A stretch of 59,197 bases of DNA, taken from assembly GCF_016909015.1 (NCBI RefSeq), contig NZ_JAFBFA010000034.1, positions 1 to 59,197 of the forward strand. Direction: 5' to 3'. The DNA comes from Gracilibacillus alcaliphilus. Its GTDB lineage: Bacteria > Bacillota > Bacilli > Bacillales > Amphibacillaceae. The translations under genes were made by a program, and so were the position numbers. The notes under the pieces are model-generated. The model made no database searches. It was not told where the DNA came from and saw nothing but the letters and a program-made list of their open reading frames with translations. Positions 17,001 through 25,489 of this stretch are shown one piece after another. Positions within the stretch are counted from its first letter, which is position 1, and each line of letters begins with the position of its first letter.

Positions 17001-18038
17001 ATGGATTATTTGACATGTGTACAAGCAATCAAAAAAAAGAATTTTGAAGCTGTTTATTATTTGCACGGAACAGAGGAATATATGATGGAAGCCATTAAGC
17101 AGGCTTTGATTGAGTATGGTATGCCTGAAGAAGAACAGGATACGAATTTGTCGATTTATGATTTGGAAGAGACAAGCATTCAGGAAGTTATTACAGACGC
17201 AGAGACATTTCCTTTTCTCGGAGATCGAAAAATTGTTTTGGCAGCAAATGCCGACTTTTTAAGGGCACGACCTCAGCATACTGATGTAAACCATCAGCCT
17301 GATGTATTTCTTCGTTATCTGGAAAACCCAGCGCCTTATTCGATATTGGTTATCACGGCGCCATATGAAAAAGTAGATGAGCGCAAAAAAGTTGTGAAAC
17401 AGCTGAAAAAAGTGGCTAAGGCAATAGAATGTAAACCTCTGCAAGAATGGAATGTACAAGATGCCATTACTACGATTGCACAGCAGCATAATGTTCAAAT
17501 CGATAAAGAGGTTATCACTTATTTTATTAATGAAATAGGCACCAATTTAATGCTAATTCACTCTGAAATGGCGAAATTGGCACTTTATGTAGGTGAAGGT
17601 AATCAAATCCGCATGAAAGATGCAGAAACCTTATTATCCAGCTCAGAAAACAGTTCGGCTTTGAAATTAATGGATGCCATTATCGAGAAAAACCTAACAA
17701 AGGCTATCAATATTAGCAAAGATTTGCAAAAGATGAACGAAGATCCTATCGCACTGATTGCTTTAGTCGCCTCTCAGTATCGTACACTGCTTCAGGTTAA
17801 ATTATTAAAACAGCGTGGCTTCACCCAGCAGCAAATGGCCTCACAACTCAAGATTCATACTTATGTTGCCAAATTATCCATACAACGCCAGAGTAAATAC
17901 ACATTAAATCAGTTGAAGCAGGCGATTGGTTTATTGACAGAAACAGATGCACAGATAAAGACAGGGGCAATGGATAAGTCACTGGCATTTGATTTATTGT
18001 TATATCAACTGATTAATCAGCGTGAGCATGTGTCCTAA
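17001..18038 (+). CDS. holA: DNA polymerase III subunit delta
   Basis: Clamp-loader delta subunit, 345 residues, which opens the beta clamp in replication. The N-terminal domain has YLHGTEEYMMEAIKQAL and FPFLGDRKIVLAAN, as in the YqeN/HolA family; the middle is an AAA+-like domain without Walker residues; the C-terminal collar helices include LMDAIIEKNLTKAI and MDKSLAFDLLLYQL. Its position between yqzM and rpsT matches Bacillus. The ribosome site is weak (GGAGATG 7 bases before ATG). The downstream terminator is interrupted by an insertion element. Confidence 0.93.
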   Translation: MDYLTCVQAIKKKNFEAVYYLHGTEEYMMEAIKQALIEYGMPEEEQDTNLSIYDLEETSIQEVITDAETFPFLGDRKIVLAANADFLRARPQHTDVNHQPDVFLRYLENPAPYSILVITAPYEKVDERKKVVKQLKKVAKAIECKPLQEWNVQDAITTIAQQHNVQIDKEVITYFINEIGTNLMLIHSEMAKLALYVGEGNQIRMKDAETLLSSSENSSALKLMDAIIEKNLTKAINISKDLQKMNEDPIALIALVASQYRTLLQVKLLKQRGFTQQQMASQLKIHTYVAKLSIQRQSKYTLNQLKQAIGLLTETDAQIKTGAMDKSLAFDLLLYQLINQREHVS

Positions 18039-18070
18039 CAGACACTATAATAAAAACCACAACAGTATGA

Positions 18071-18467
18071 TGAAGTGACCCCATAAAGTTGGACAGATAA
18101 TTTTACTAAGCAGCTACTAAGGTCTGAATTCGGTATTGTACCGGGCTCAGGCCTTTTAGTTTTGCCTTGATTCGTTTGTTATAGTATTCTATATATTTTT
18201 CTAGCTCTTGTTTAAAATGCTCTATACTTTCGAATTCGTTTAAATGAAGAAATTCTGAAGCTTTTTCCCCGTGATATTCATATTGTTTAATCCAATTTAA
18301 GAGGACGGAATGGTCAACTCCCATGGATTTAGCTATTGACTTTACGCCTTCTGTACCACTTTGAAAGCGAATGACTGCTTGTATTTTTTCAACACTGGTG
18401 AATTTAGCCATTAAAAAACTGCACCTCCAATTATTAGATTTGTGTCTAACAATTGGGGTGCAGTTCA
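18071..18467 (-). mobile_element. Internally deleted IS3-family (IS150-like) element
   Basis: A 397-bp element. Its imperfect inverted ends are TGAAGTGACCCCATAAAG (left) and, read inward from the right, TGAACTGCACCCCAATTG, resembling IS150-type ends that begin TG-ACTG-ACCC. ATGA flanks both sides (18067-18070, 18468-18471) as a target duplication. A complete IS3-family element is about 1.3-1.5 kb, so most of the transposase region is gone. It keeps the orfA start and orfB end joined in frame, giving a mini-element that could only move with a transposase supplied in trans. Confidence 0.85.
18106..18411 (-). pseudogene. Truncated IS3-family transposase: OrfA N-terminus fused to OrfB C-terminus
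   Basis: 101-residue frame. Residues about 1-50 are the OrfA helix-turn-helix (MAKFTSVEKIQAVIRF, GVKSIAKSMGVDHSVLLNWI). Residues about 58-101 are the extreme C-terminus of the OrfB integrase (IEHFKQELEKYIEYYNKRI, LKGLSPVQYRIQ). The DDE catalytic core is absent, so it cannot transpose by itself. GGAGGTG precedes the ATG. The in-frame join leaves an expressible DNA-binding peptide. The frame can be read upstream to 18495, across the element's end, but that is not a plausible start. Confidence 0.85.
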
Positions 18468-18487
18468 ATGATCTGTTGTGGTTTTTA

Positions 18488-18754
18488 TTAAGCACTAAGG
18501 TTATTCACCTTTTTAGCTAAACGTGATTTTTGACGGTTACCTGTGTTTTTATGAACAAGTCCTTTTTGTACTGCTTTGTCAATTTTTTGGGTAGCTGTCT
18601 GAAGTGCTTGTGCAGCACCTTCTGCATCTTTTTGAGCGACTAACGCTTCAACTTTCTTCACATATGAACGCATATCTGATTTTACAGATTGATTTTGTTG
18701 ACGGCGATCTTCGTTTGTGCGAACGCGTTTAATTGCTGATTTAATATTAGCCAA
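18488..18754 (-). CDS. rpsT: 30S ribosomal protein S20
   Basis: Binds 16S rRNA in the small subunit. 88 residues, the usual length, with the typical basic N-terminus MANIKSAIKRVRTNE and C-terminal GLVHKNTGNRQKSRLAKKVN. The start is TTG at 18754, because GGAGGTG lies 6-7 bases before it; the in-frame ATG at 18769 overlaps the ribosome site. Transcribed against holA and away from gpr, as in Bacillus. Confidence 0.95.
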   Translation of the reverse strand: MANIKSAIKRVRTNEDRRQQNQSVKSDMRSYVKKVEALVAQKDAEGAAQALQTATQKIDKAVQKGLVHKNTGNRQKSRLAKKVNNLSA

Positions 18755-18972
18755 TGTATTCACCTCCATCTTACTTCATACGCCTACAATATATCAGGTC
18801 AAATGACATTTTACCAAAGCTTTCATGACTTTTCAATATAAATTATCGTTTCTGGTCAAAAACATTTCAAGTATCATTCCGTCCTACTTGGCAAAACTAG
18901 AAAAAAGCTTTAATTATTTTCCCATATAGAAAAGTAATCATTACTAAATAAACGATGGTTAAAGGAGGATAT

Positions 18973-20067
18973 ATGGTGTCGCAAGATAAATATCAAGTCA
19001 GAACCGATTTAGCTGTAGAAGCTAAGGATATGTATGTGGAACAAGAAAAAACAGATCGTGATGTAATAGAAGGAGTAAAGACACGAGACAGTCAAGTAGG
19101 TAATATCAAGATAACAGAAGTGGAAGTAGATGAACAAGGATCTGAGCAGATTGGTAAAAGCCCGGGCTCTTATCGAACAATTTATTCTGAGGCAATTAAA
19201 CGTCAAGATACTGCCTTACAAGAGGAAACCGCTCAAGTAATAGCCAAGCAATTACTTGAATTAATGGAAAAAAATCAGATCGATACGGAAGCTTCTGGAT
19301 TAATCGTGGGATTAGGAAACCGGCAGGTGACTCCTGATGCCTTGGGTCCTCTGGCGGTGGAACAGGTCTTGGTAACCAGTCATTTATTTCAGCATGAACC
19401 GCAATATGTGCAAGATGGTTACCGTAAAGTAGCCATTATGTCACCTGGTGTATTAGGTGTCACCGGTATTGAAACAAGTGATGTTATTGAAGGAGTGATC
19501 GCAAAATATAAGCCAGACTTTGTTGTAGCCATTGATGCTTTGGCTTCGAGATCGATCGAACGTGTGAATGCAACGATTCAATTATCTGATACAGGTATCC
19601 ATCCTGGTTCAGGTGTCGGCAATAAACGAAAAGAACTCACTAAACAAAGCTTGGGCATTCCTGTTTTTGCAATTGGGGTTCCGACGGTTGTGGACGCAGT
19701 GACAATCACTAGTGATGCGATTGACTATGTCTTGAAACATATCATGAAGGAATGGAAGGAAAAGGATAAACCATCCAAATCTTTGGCCCCACCAGGCCTC
19801 ACATTCGGTAATCAGTCATTAGCTGACGAAGATTTGCCATCTACGGAAGAAAGAGAAAAGATTTTTGGTATGATTGGTGTCCTTAATGAACAAGAGAAAC
19901 GTGCCTTAATGCAAGAGGTGCTTACACCTTTAGGACATAACTTGATGGTAACTCCTAAAGAAATTGATGGCTATATGAAAGACATGGCCCATTTAATTGC
20001 CGCAGCTATCAATGCGGCCATGCATAAAAATGTGACAATTGAAAATTTTGCCGCTTTTACAAGGTAA
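18973..20067 (+). CDS. gpr: Germination protease GPR
   Basis: Forespore-made endopeptidase that degrades small acid-soluble spore proteins at germination. 364 residues, made as a zymogen; the N-terminal YQVRTDLAVEA segment belongs to the propeptide and cleavage region. The conserved blocks SGLIVGLGNRQVTPDALGPL, SPGVLGVTGIET and VVAIDALASRS are typical. AAAGGAGG sits 5 bases before ATG 18973. A CATATAG at about 18922 resembles a sigma-G -10 but I see no convincing -35. spoIIP follows after 66 bases. Confidence 0.95.
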   Translation: MVSQDKYQVRTDLAVEAKDMYVEQEKTDRDVIEGVKTRDSQVGNIKITEVEVDEQGSEQIGKSPGSYRTIYSEAIKRQDTALQEETAQVIAKQLLELMEKNQIDTEASGLIVGLGNRQVTPDALGPLAVEQVLVTSHLFQHEPQYVQDGYRKVAIMSPGVLGVTGIETSDVIEGVIAKYKPDFVVAIDALASRSIERVNATIQLSDTGIHPGSGVGNKRKELTKQSLGIPVFAIGVPTVVDAVTITSDAIDYVLKHIMKEWKEKDKPSKSLAPPGLTFGNQSLADEDLPSTEEREKIFGMIGVLNEQEKRALMQEVLTPLGHNLMVTPKEIDGYMKDMAHLIAAAINAAMHKNVTIENFAAFTR

Positions 20068-20133
20068 TCAGTTCTACTTGCTATCTTCTCTACATAGTAT
20101 CTAGTAAATGTAGTAGAGGAGGTAGAAAGAACT

Positions 20134-21312
20134 GTGAACAATATCCGTAAACCTGCTAAATCAACACGTTTCTTTTCCAGACATAAAAAATTGGCATGGA
20201 TTTCTACTTTTATCACTTTGTTTTTTTCCATGTTTATCATTATTGGAATGCTGACCAGTGTTGATCCAGGTTATCGTGTTACTTCCAATACCGTAAAGAA
20301 GTGGACTAGTAATATTTCAGAGGTACATTACCTTTCCTTAATGATGATGGAAAATCGTCTTTTCTCTCGTGTATTGCCTGAAGATAACCCGCCTATTGAT
20401 TTATGGAAGGTTGCCTTTGAATTAAGTACAAATGTGAGAATGCATGATGTAAGGAGTTTACTGGGAAGGGAATTGCCTGGGTTTGAGATGTATGACCGGC
20501 AAATATTGATTGCTGGGGAAGGAACGGACTATACCAATTTAACGATGGAATCAACTCCGCCACTGGACATTGTATTAGAAGAGAGAGAAGCCACTCCTCC
20601 AGAAGACAAGCAAGAAGAAGAACCAGAAAAGTCAGTAACCGAGACAGATGTGGTCTATCTTTATAATACCCATAATCGTGAATCCTTCTTACCTCATCTG
20701 CCTGAGACCGATGATCCTAATGGTGCGTTTCACCATGAAGTGAATATTACAAGGGTTAGTGAACAAATGGCTAAAGACCTTGCCAAGCATGGGATTGGCG
20801 CAAAGGTTGATCAAACTGATATTGGGGAAATTTTGAATGAACGAGACTGGGATTACTCAGCAGATTCTTACCGAGCTTCCAAAGAGGTAGTGGAAGCAGC
20901 CTTAACAGAGAATAAGGAACTTAATTATGTGTTTGATATTCATCGTGACAGTGTTGGCGGAGATATTACGACAATTGATATTGATGATAAAACATATGCG
21001 AAAATTATGTTTGTTATTGGTGGCGATAATCCCGAATTTGAAAAGAATTATGCATTAGCCAAGAAACTTCATGAGCTAATGGATGAAAAATATCCCGGGT
21101 TAAGCCGGGGGGTTGAAAAATACGGCGGTGCCGGCAGAAATGGAGTATATAACCAAGATCTATCAGAAAATGCACTTACGCTTGAATTCGGGGGCGTTGA
21201 TAATTCATTCGAAGAGCTTTATAACACCTCAGAAGTTTTTGCAGAAATATTCAGCGAATACTATTGGGACGCAGAGAAAGTCTCTGGTTCGGAAGAGGGA
21301 GAGGATGAATAA
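20134..21312 (+). CDS. spoIIP: Stage II sporulation protein P
   Basis: Peptidoglycan amidase/endopeptidase of the engulfment machinery with SpoIID and SpoIIM, anchored in the mother-cell membrane. 392 residues: TM helix (about 22-45), a linker rich in Glu (about 150-170), then the SpoIIP amidase domain with YLYNTHNRESFLPHLP (zinc-site His) and VFDIHRDSVGGD, ending in LTLEFGGVDNSFEEL (Glu). Start GTG 20134 behind AGAGGAGGT. It shares one base with the next gene (TAATG), so the two are translationally coupled. Confidence 0.94.
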   Translation: MNNIRKPAKSTRFFSRHKKLAWISTFITLFFSMFIIIGMLTSVDPGYRVTSNTVKKWTSNISEVHYLSLMMMENRLFSRVLPEDNPPIDLWKVAFELSTNVRMHDVRSLLGRELPGFEMYDRQILIAGEGTDYTNLTMESTPPLDIVLEEREATPPEDKQEEEPEKSVTETDVVYLYNTHNRESFLPHLPETDDPNGAFHHEVNITRVSEQMAKDLAKHGIGAKVDQTDIGEILNERDWDYSADSYRASKEVVEAALTENKELNYVFDIHRDSVGGDITTIDIDDKTYAKIMFVIGGDNPEFEKNYALAKKLHELMDEKYPGLSRGVEKYGGAGRNGVYNQDLSENALTLEFGGVDNSFEELYNTSEVFAEIFSEYYWDAEKVSGSEEGEDE

Positions 21313-21626
21313 TGAAGTACTTCTTATGTTTATTATTGATTTGTCTTGTATTCTCATTCGGTATCTACCTCGGTTCCATGGAGCGAACCGCAGTGCCGGT
21401 AGAACAGGTAACAATTCAAGAGTCAGCAACTGGGACGGTCGAAGCACCGCAGTGGACGGACCGAGAGGCTATTATGGAGGAATTAGAGCTGGAAGAGCCA
21501 CGGGAAATCAATGAGGTAGAAGCGACCTTTTTACACAAAGCGGCTGACGGTGGTGCTATCGTGGTAAAAAAAATATCTGATCAAATTATGAACGCAACTT
21601 ATGCGGTGGTTGATGCTATCTTTTAA
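21312..21626 (+). CDS. yqxA: YqxA family membrane-anchored protein
   Basis: 104 residues with an N-terminal TM or signal-anchor segment (MKYFLCLLLICLVFSFGIYL) and an acidic extracytoplasmic remainder. Family identification rests mainly on its place between spoIIP and lepA, where B. subtilis has yqxA, and on similar size and topology. The start ATG overlaps the spoIIP stop by one base. Function unknown; co-expression with spoIIP suggests a sporulation-time role (inference). Confidence 0.75.
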   Translation: MKYFLCLLLICLVFSFGIYLGSMERTAVPVEQVTIQESATGTVEAPQWTDREAIMEELELEEPREINEVEATFLHKAADGGAIVVKKISDQIMNATYAVVDAIF

Positions 21627-21657
21627 ATGTTATTGATTCCAGGGGTCAATTAGAGAT

Positions 21658-21712
21658 TGCCGATTCCGTTATTGGTGAGGAACTATTCTTACTGATAGCG
21701 GCTTTTTTTATA
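21658..21712 (+). terminator. Probable terminator after yqxA
   Basis: GCCG (21660-21663) and CGGC before a TTTTTTT run (about 21700-21711), with an inner GTTCC-like pairing. The stem is imperfect but the T run and position suit a terminator. The remaining bases to 21907 show nothing recognisable. Confidence 0.45.
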
Positions 21713-21907
21713 ATCGAAGGCGGTCTTTATACGAAAACTCCGGCTTACACTCAATTCATTTTTGCGAAGAACGGCTAAAGTTTTCATAGGCGGCGGTATC
21801 TTTCAGGACATATTGGTTGTGAATACGCACAGATGTACATGGGCAATAAATTATGAGGAGGCGGACAGAGGACAGCAAGATAAACACAATCAGTTAGTCG
21901 ATATCTA

Positions 21908-21936
21908 TTGAATATAGAAGGCTTGACTGCTATAAT
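21908..21936 (+). promoter_or_regulatory. Sigma-A-type promoter for lepA
   Basis: TTGAAT (21908-21913), a 17-bp spacer, then TATAAT (21931-21936), ending 34 bases before the lepA ATG. Confidence 0.6.
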
Positions 21937-21970
21937 CAATGCTAGGATTGTGGACGAATATAGGAGTTGA

Positions 21971-23791
21971 ATGACATTGACGAACAATAGAAAACAGAGT
22001 AAAGTCCGTAACTTTTCCATCATTGCCCATATAGATCATGGTAAATCTACACTTGCTGACCGTATCTTAGAGAAAACAAAGGCACTTACTTCACGTGAAA
22101 TGAAAGAACAGTTTCTGGATGCCATGGATTTAGAACGCGAACGAGGCATTACGATAAAATTAAACGCTGTACAATTAAAATATACACGTGAGAATGGGGA
22201 AGAATACATTTTTCACTTGATTGATACCCCGGGTCATGTTGACTTTACCTATGAGGTATCCCGAAGTTTGGCAGCCTGTGAAGGAGCTATTCTCGTAGTG
22301 GATGCTGCTCAGGGGATTGAGGCTCAGACATTAGCCAATGTATATCTGGCTCTAGATAATGACTTGGAAATTATTCCAGTTATTAATAAGATTGACTTAC
22401 CTAGTGCAGACCCAGAGAGAGTCAAACAAGAAATTACGGATATTATTGGTATTGACGGAGATGACGCTATTCTAGCCAGCGCCAAATCTGGTATCGGTAT
22501 TGAAGAAATTTTGGAACAAATTGTGGAGAGGATACCAGCGCCTGAAGGAGAGCCAGAAGCCCCGTTAAAGGCACTTGTATTTGATTCATTATATGATCCT
22601 TATCGTGGTGTTGTAGCCTATATCTGTGTGAAAGAAGGCTCCGTTAAAGTTGGCGACAAAATTAAAATGATGGCCACAGGCAAAGAGTTTGAAGTGAACG
22701 AAGTCGGTGTATTTAATCCAAAGCCTGTTCAATTAAAAGAACTTTCTGTGGGAGATGTCGGTTATTTAACAGCTTCCATCAAGAATGTGGGCGATACACG
22801 GGTAGGTGATACGATCACGTTAGCAAATAACCCTGCTGATCAGCCGTTACCAGGTTATCGCAAGTTAAATCCGATGGTATTCTGTGGACTGTATCCTGTT
22901 GATGCCGATAAGTATAATGATCTGCGGGAGGCATTAGAGCGTTTGGAATTGAATGATTCCTCGCTTCAATATGAAGCTGAGACCTCTCAGGCGTTAGGTT
23001 TTGGTTTTCGCTGCGGTTTCTTAGGGCTATTGCATATGGAGATTATTCAGGAACGTATCGAGCGGGAATTTAACATTGATTTAATTACAACAGCGCCAAG
23101 TGTTATTTATAAGGTAATCAAAACAGATGGAGCAGAACTCGATATTGATAACCCATCTTTTATGCCAGATAATCAATCAGTGCAAGAAGTACAAGAGCCG
23201 TATGTGAAGGCGACAATTATGGTGCCTAATGATTTTGTAGGTGCAGTAATGGAGATTTGTCAAAAGAAACGCGGCAATTTTATCGATATGGAATATCTTG
23301 ATGATAATCGAGTAAATGTTATCTATGAAATCCCATTATCTGAGATTGTCTATGATTTCTTTGATCAATTAAAATCCCAAACAAAAGGGTATGCCTCACT
23401 TGATTATGATTTGATCGGCTATCGGGCCTCTAGCTTAGTCAAAATGGATATCCTGCTTAATGGAGAAACGATTGATGCCTTATCTTTTATTGTGCATAAG
23501 GATTTCGCCTTTGAGCGCGGCAAGAGTATTGCGGACAGATTAAAACAGCTGATCCCTAGGCAGCAGTTTGAAGTGCCCATCCAAGCTGCGATTGGCAACA
23601 AAATTGTCGCCCGTACCAATATCAAGGCAATGCGTAAAAATGTTTTAAGTAAATGTTATGGCGGAGATATTTCTCGTAAACGGAAGTTGTTAGAGAAACA
23701 AAAAGAAGGTAAGAAAAGAATGAAGATGGTTGGATCTGTTGAAGTACCACAAGAAGCATTTATGGCGGTTCTGAAGATGGATGAAGAATAA
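21971..23791 (+). CDS. lepA: Translation elongation factor 4 (LepA)
   Basis: Ribosome-associated GTPase related to EF-G that acts in translation initiation and back-translocation. 606 residues, full length. The GTPase motifs are complete: AHIDHGKST (G1, about residues 20-28), RGITIK (G2), DTPGHVDF (G3), NKIDLPSA (G4) and SAKSG (G5). The LepA-specific C-terminal domain ends KEGKKRMKMVGSVEVPQEAF. Own promoter at 21908. A composite hairpin-repeat element begins 121 bases after the stop. Confidence 0.96.
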   Translation: MTLTNNRKQSKVRNFSIIAHIDHGKSTLADRILEKTKALTSREMKEQFLDAMDLERERGITIKLNAVQLKYTRENGEEYIFHLIDTPGHVDFTYEVSRSLAACEGAILVVDAAQGIEAQTLANVYLALDNDLEIIPVINKIDLPSADPERVKQEITDIIGIDGDDAILASAKSGIGIEEILEQIVERIPAPEGEPEAPLKALVFDSLYDPYRGVVAYICVKEGSVKVGDKIKMMATGKEFEVNEVGVFNPKPVQLKELSVGDVGYLTASIKNVGDTRVGDTITLANNPADQPLPGYRKLNPMVFCGLYPVDADKYNDLREALERLELNDSSLQYEAETSQALGFGFRCGFLGLLHMEIIQERIEREFNIDLITTAPSVIYKVIKTDGAELDIDNPSFMPDNQSVQEVQEPYVKATIMVPNDFVGAVMEICQKKRGNFIDMEYLDDNRVNVIYEIPLSEIVYDFFDQLKSQTKGYASLDYDLIGYRASSLVKMDILLNGETIDALSFIVHKDFAFERGKSIADRLKQLIPRQQFEVPIQAAIGNKIVARTNIKAMRKNVLSKCYGGDISRKRKLLEKQKEGKKRMKMVGSVEVPQEAFMAVLKMDEE

Positions 23792-23911
23792 TTATGATTA
23801 AAAACATGTGTTTCTTGACAAGGACGAGACTGTAGCAATTATCAATTTGTTTGGTTCGAGTTTTGGGAGTATATTGAACCGTCTTTGATGAATATAGGAA
23901 AAGAATCAGAA

Positions 23912-24312
23912 GGGGCTGTTGCAAAATGTACAGGTTGCATTTTGTGGCAGTTTTTTGTATGTGGGATGATTCCTTGGGGCTTGAAAAGATAAGATACCCC
24001 AGCATCTTAGCAGAAGACAACTCCTTAAAGCTTAAACAGCTATGATAATCCTGATATCTTAGTGAAAGCCAACTCTCTAGCGCTTAAACAGCTAAGTAGA
24101 CCCCAACATCTTAGCGAAAGCTAACTCCCTAAAGCTTGAAAAGATAAGATGATAATCTCAGATTTGATCGAAAGCCCACACCTTAGGATTTGAAAAGGTT
24201 GAGCAGCTATAGGTGACAACAGCGCCCCTTTTCAACCATATGAAAAGAATAAGTCATGCACTTAAGAAGAGAGACTGTCACACCATGTAGTTCCCATTGT
24301 GCAACAGCCTCT
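23912..24312 (+). repeat. Composite repeat R3, forward copy: hairpin A - ~51-bp tandem units - hairpin B
   Basis: Hairpin A (23912-23956) is GGGGCTGTTGCAAAATGTAC...CATTTTGTGGCAG plus T run. From about 23980 to 24215 lie 4-5 degenerate tandem units of 51-55 bp built on GCTTAAACAGCTAAG, CCCAACATCTTAGCGAAAGC and AACTCCCTAAA. Hairpin B (24270-24312) is AGACTGTCACACCATG...CATTGTGCAACAGCCTCTT. The same three-part order occurs inverted at 54065-54355. No coding capacity. Hairpin A may also end lepA transcription. Confidence 0.8.
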
Positions 24313-24330
24313 TCCGATTTCTTCTAAACA

Positions 24331-24533
24331 AGATCAGCAAGTATATAATTTTTCATGCGTTCATTCTTATTCAAGAATAGCCATGCCCTCATGTCCAGCT
24401 CTAAGCACCAAACTTTCACGACATGCCCTACGATAAGTCCACATCGACTCCTTCCGTCGTCGTATTTCCTTTCTCTCCGTTGTAACGCTTCAATTTCTAC
24501 GTTTTTAAAAGGACGCTTTGATTTTTCGTTCCA
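24331..24533. repeat. Dispersed ~200-bp repeat R2, copy b
   Basis: Shares AGCAAGTATATAATTTTTCATG with copy c, and TTCATTCTTATTCAAGAATA, CCCTACGATAAGTC, CATCGACTCCTTCCGTCGTC and GTTTTTAAAAGGACGC with copies a and c. It has a short CCCTCATG insertion relative to them. Starts 20 bases after composite element R3. Confidence 0.75.
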
Positions 24534-24728
24534 AATTATCACGTACTTTAGTGAAATAAGTCAAGTGTACCAACATTATAGTCAATTCTTTTGTCCATTT
24601 AAAAAATGATACGATGAAAATTTCAATAATCTGTGGAGAAATAGGTCTTTACCTTAATCAATTTGATTCAGGGATACATAGGTTATACAGAACAGATTAA
24701 TTCATGAAGAAGGGAGATTCGTATCATT

Positions 24729-25088
24729 ATGGGATCACAAAAATGGAATCATCAGCAATGGGGAGCAAATTCTCACCATAATAAGCATTGCCAAACGTCA
24801 CCAGAATATTGTGCACCAAATGTATCACCAACACAGCAAGGTCCTACTCAAGTATCGCCAACTAAACAATATGTGAAAACAAATATATCGAATACTGAGG
24901 TTGCTCATATTCACCCAAGCCATACAACAAACGTTAATAAGCATATGACAACACATAAACATTATTTTCCGCATACCGAATCTGTCGTAAATGATGTTCA
25001 AGAGCAGCATGTCATGTGTGGTAAGCCGCATCATCCGTGTCCTCCATGCCCTCCATGCCCTCCACATGGTATGCACCGCCGGTTCTAA
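24729..25088 (+). CDS. CotD-like spore coat protein
   Basis: His- and Cys-rich coat protein of 119 residues. The core HIHPSHTTNVNKHMTTHKHY followed by FPHTESVVNDV is the hallmark of the CotD family of inner spore coat proteins. It ends with a proline-cysteine stretch, PCPPCPPCPPHG, likely cross-linked in the coat. GAAGGGAGATTC precedes the ATG. CATAGGTTA at 24677-24685 resembles a sigma-K -10, but no clear -35 stands at the right distance, so mother-cell control is inferred from the family. It interrupts the lepA-hemW order seen in B. subtilis. Confidence 0.85.
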   Translation: MGSQKWNHQQWGANSHHNKHCQTSPEYCAPNVSPTQQGPTQVSPTKQYVKTNISNTEVAHIHPSHTTNVNKHMTTHKHYFPHTESVVNDVQEQHVMCGKPHHPCPPCPPCPPHGMHRRF

Positions 25089-25220
25089 TGCGGGTAATGT
25101 ATGGTTGCTGCAAGGACGGAAGTGCGTCAAGGTAAAAAATGCAGTAAAGCGAAAACACATTTCGTGATTTTCTTCATTTGCAGTTATCAGGTATATACAG
25201 TAAGCGGCATATAGTCCGCT

Positions 25221-25256
25221 CCCCCTTTCTATAGACTTAGAAAGGGGATTTTTTTC
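25221..25256 (+). terminator. Rho-independent terminator after the coat gene
   Basis: CCCCTTTCTA pairs with TAGAAAGGGG, followed by ATTTTTTTC. It is 130 bases after the coat-gene stop. The sequence from there to 25489 shows no gene; it is the leader of the amidase gene. Confidence 0.8.
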
Positions 25257-25489
25257 TGTAATAGAACCGCTGGATCATTTTGAAATTATAATATGGCGAT
25301 GCGCTTGTTTTTTATGGACTTAACGCTGTACATATAACAAACACATAGATTTTGCTATCCTTGTGTAAACCTGCTCGCGATTATTTATCTTACATTTCTA
25401 GTTAGTAAGCCATTTTTCGCTGGATAGTGTAGCTAGTCCATGCCATTTGATCAACTGTTAATATACATAAAGGGTAGGGAGGGATAAAG

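Larger units (their letters stand above)
18052..18486. terminator. holA/rpsT bidirectional terminator split by an insertion
   Basis: AAAAACCACAACAG (18052-18065) is perfectly complementary to CTGTTGTGGTTTTT (18473-18486). Removing the 18071-18467 insertion and one ATGA duplicate restores a 14-bp stem with the 6-base loop TATGAT, A-rich before and T-rich after. This is the expected shared terminator of the convergent holA and rpsT. The insertion lies wholly in the loop, so the arms are now about 407 bases apart. Confidence 0.8.

Noticed and set aside
23980..24215. Regularly spaced direct repeats that could be a CRISPR array
   Set aside because: The units are contiguous 51-55 bp degenerate copies without unique spacers, and no cas gene is present. 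They are tandem repeats inside the composite element.
24677..24685. CATAGGTTA as a sigma-K promoter of the coat gene
   Set aside because: The -10 resembles the sigma-K consensus but no AC-containing -35 lies 16-17 bases upstream.
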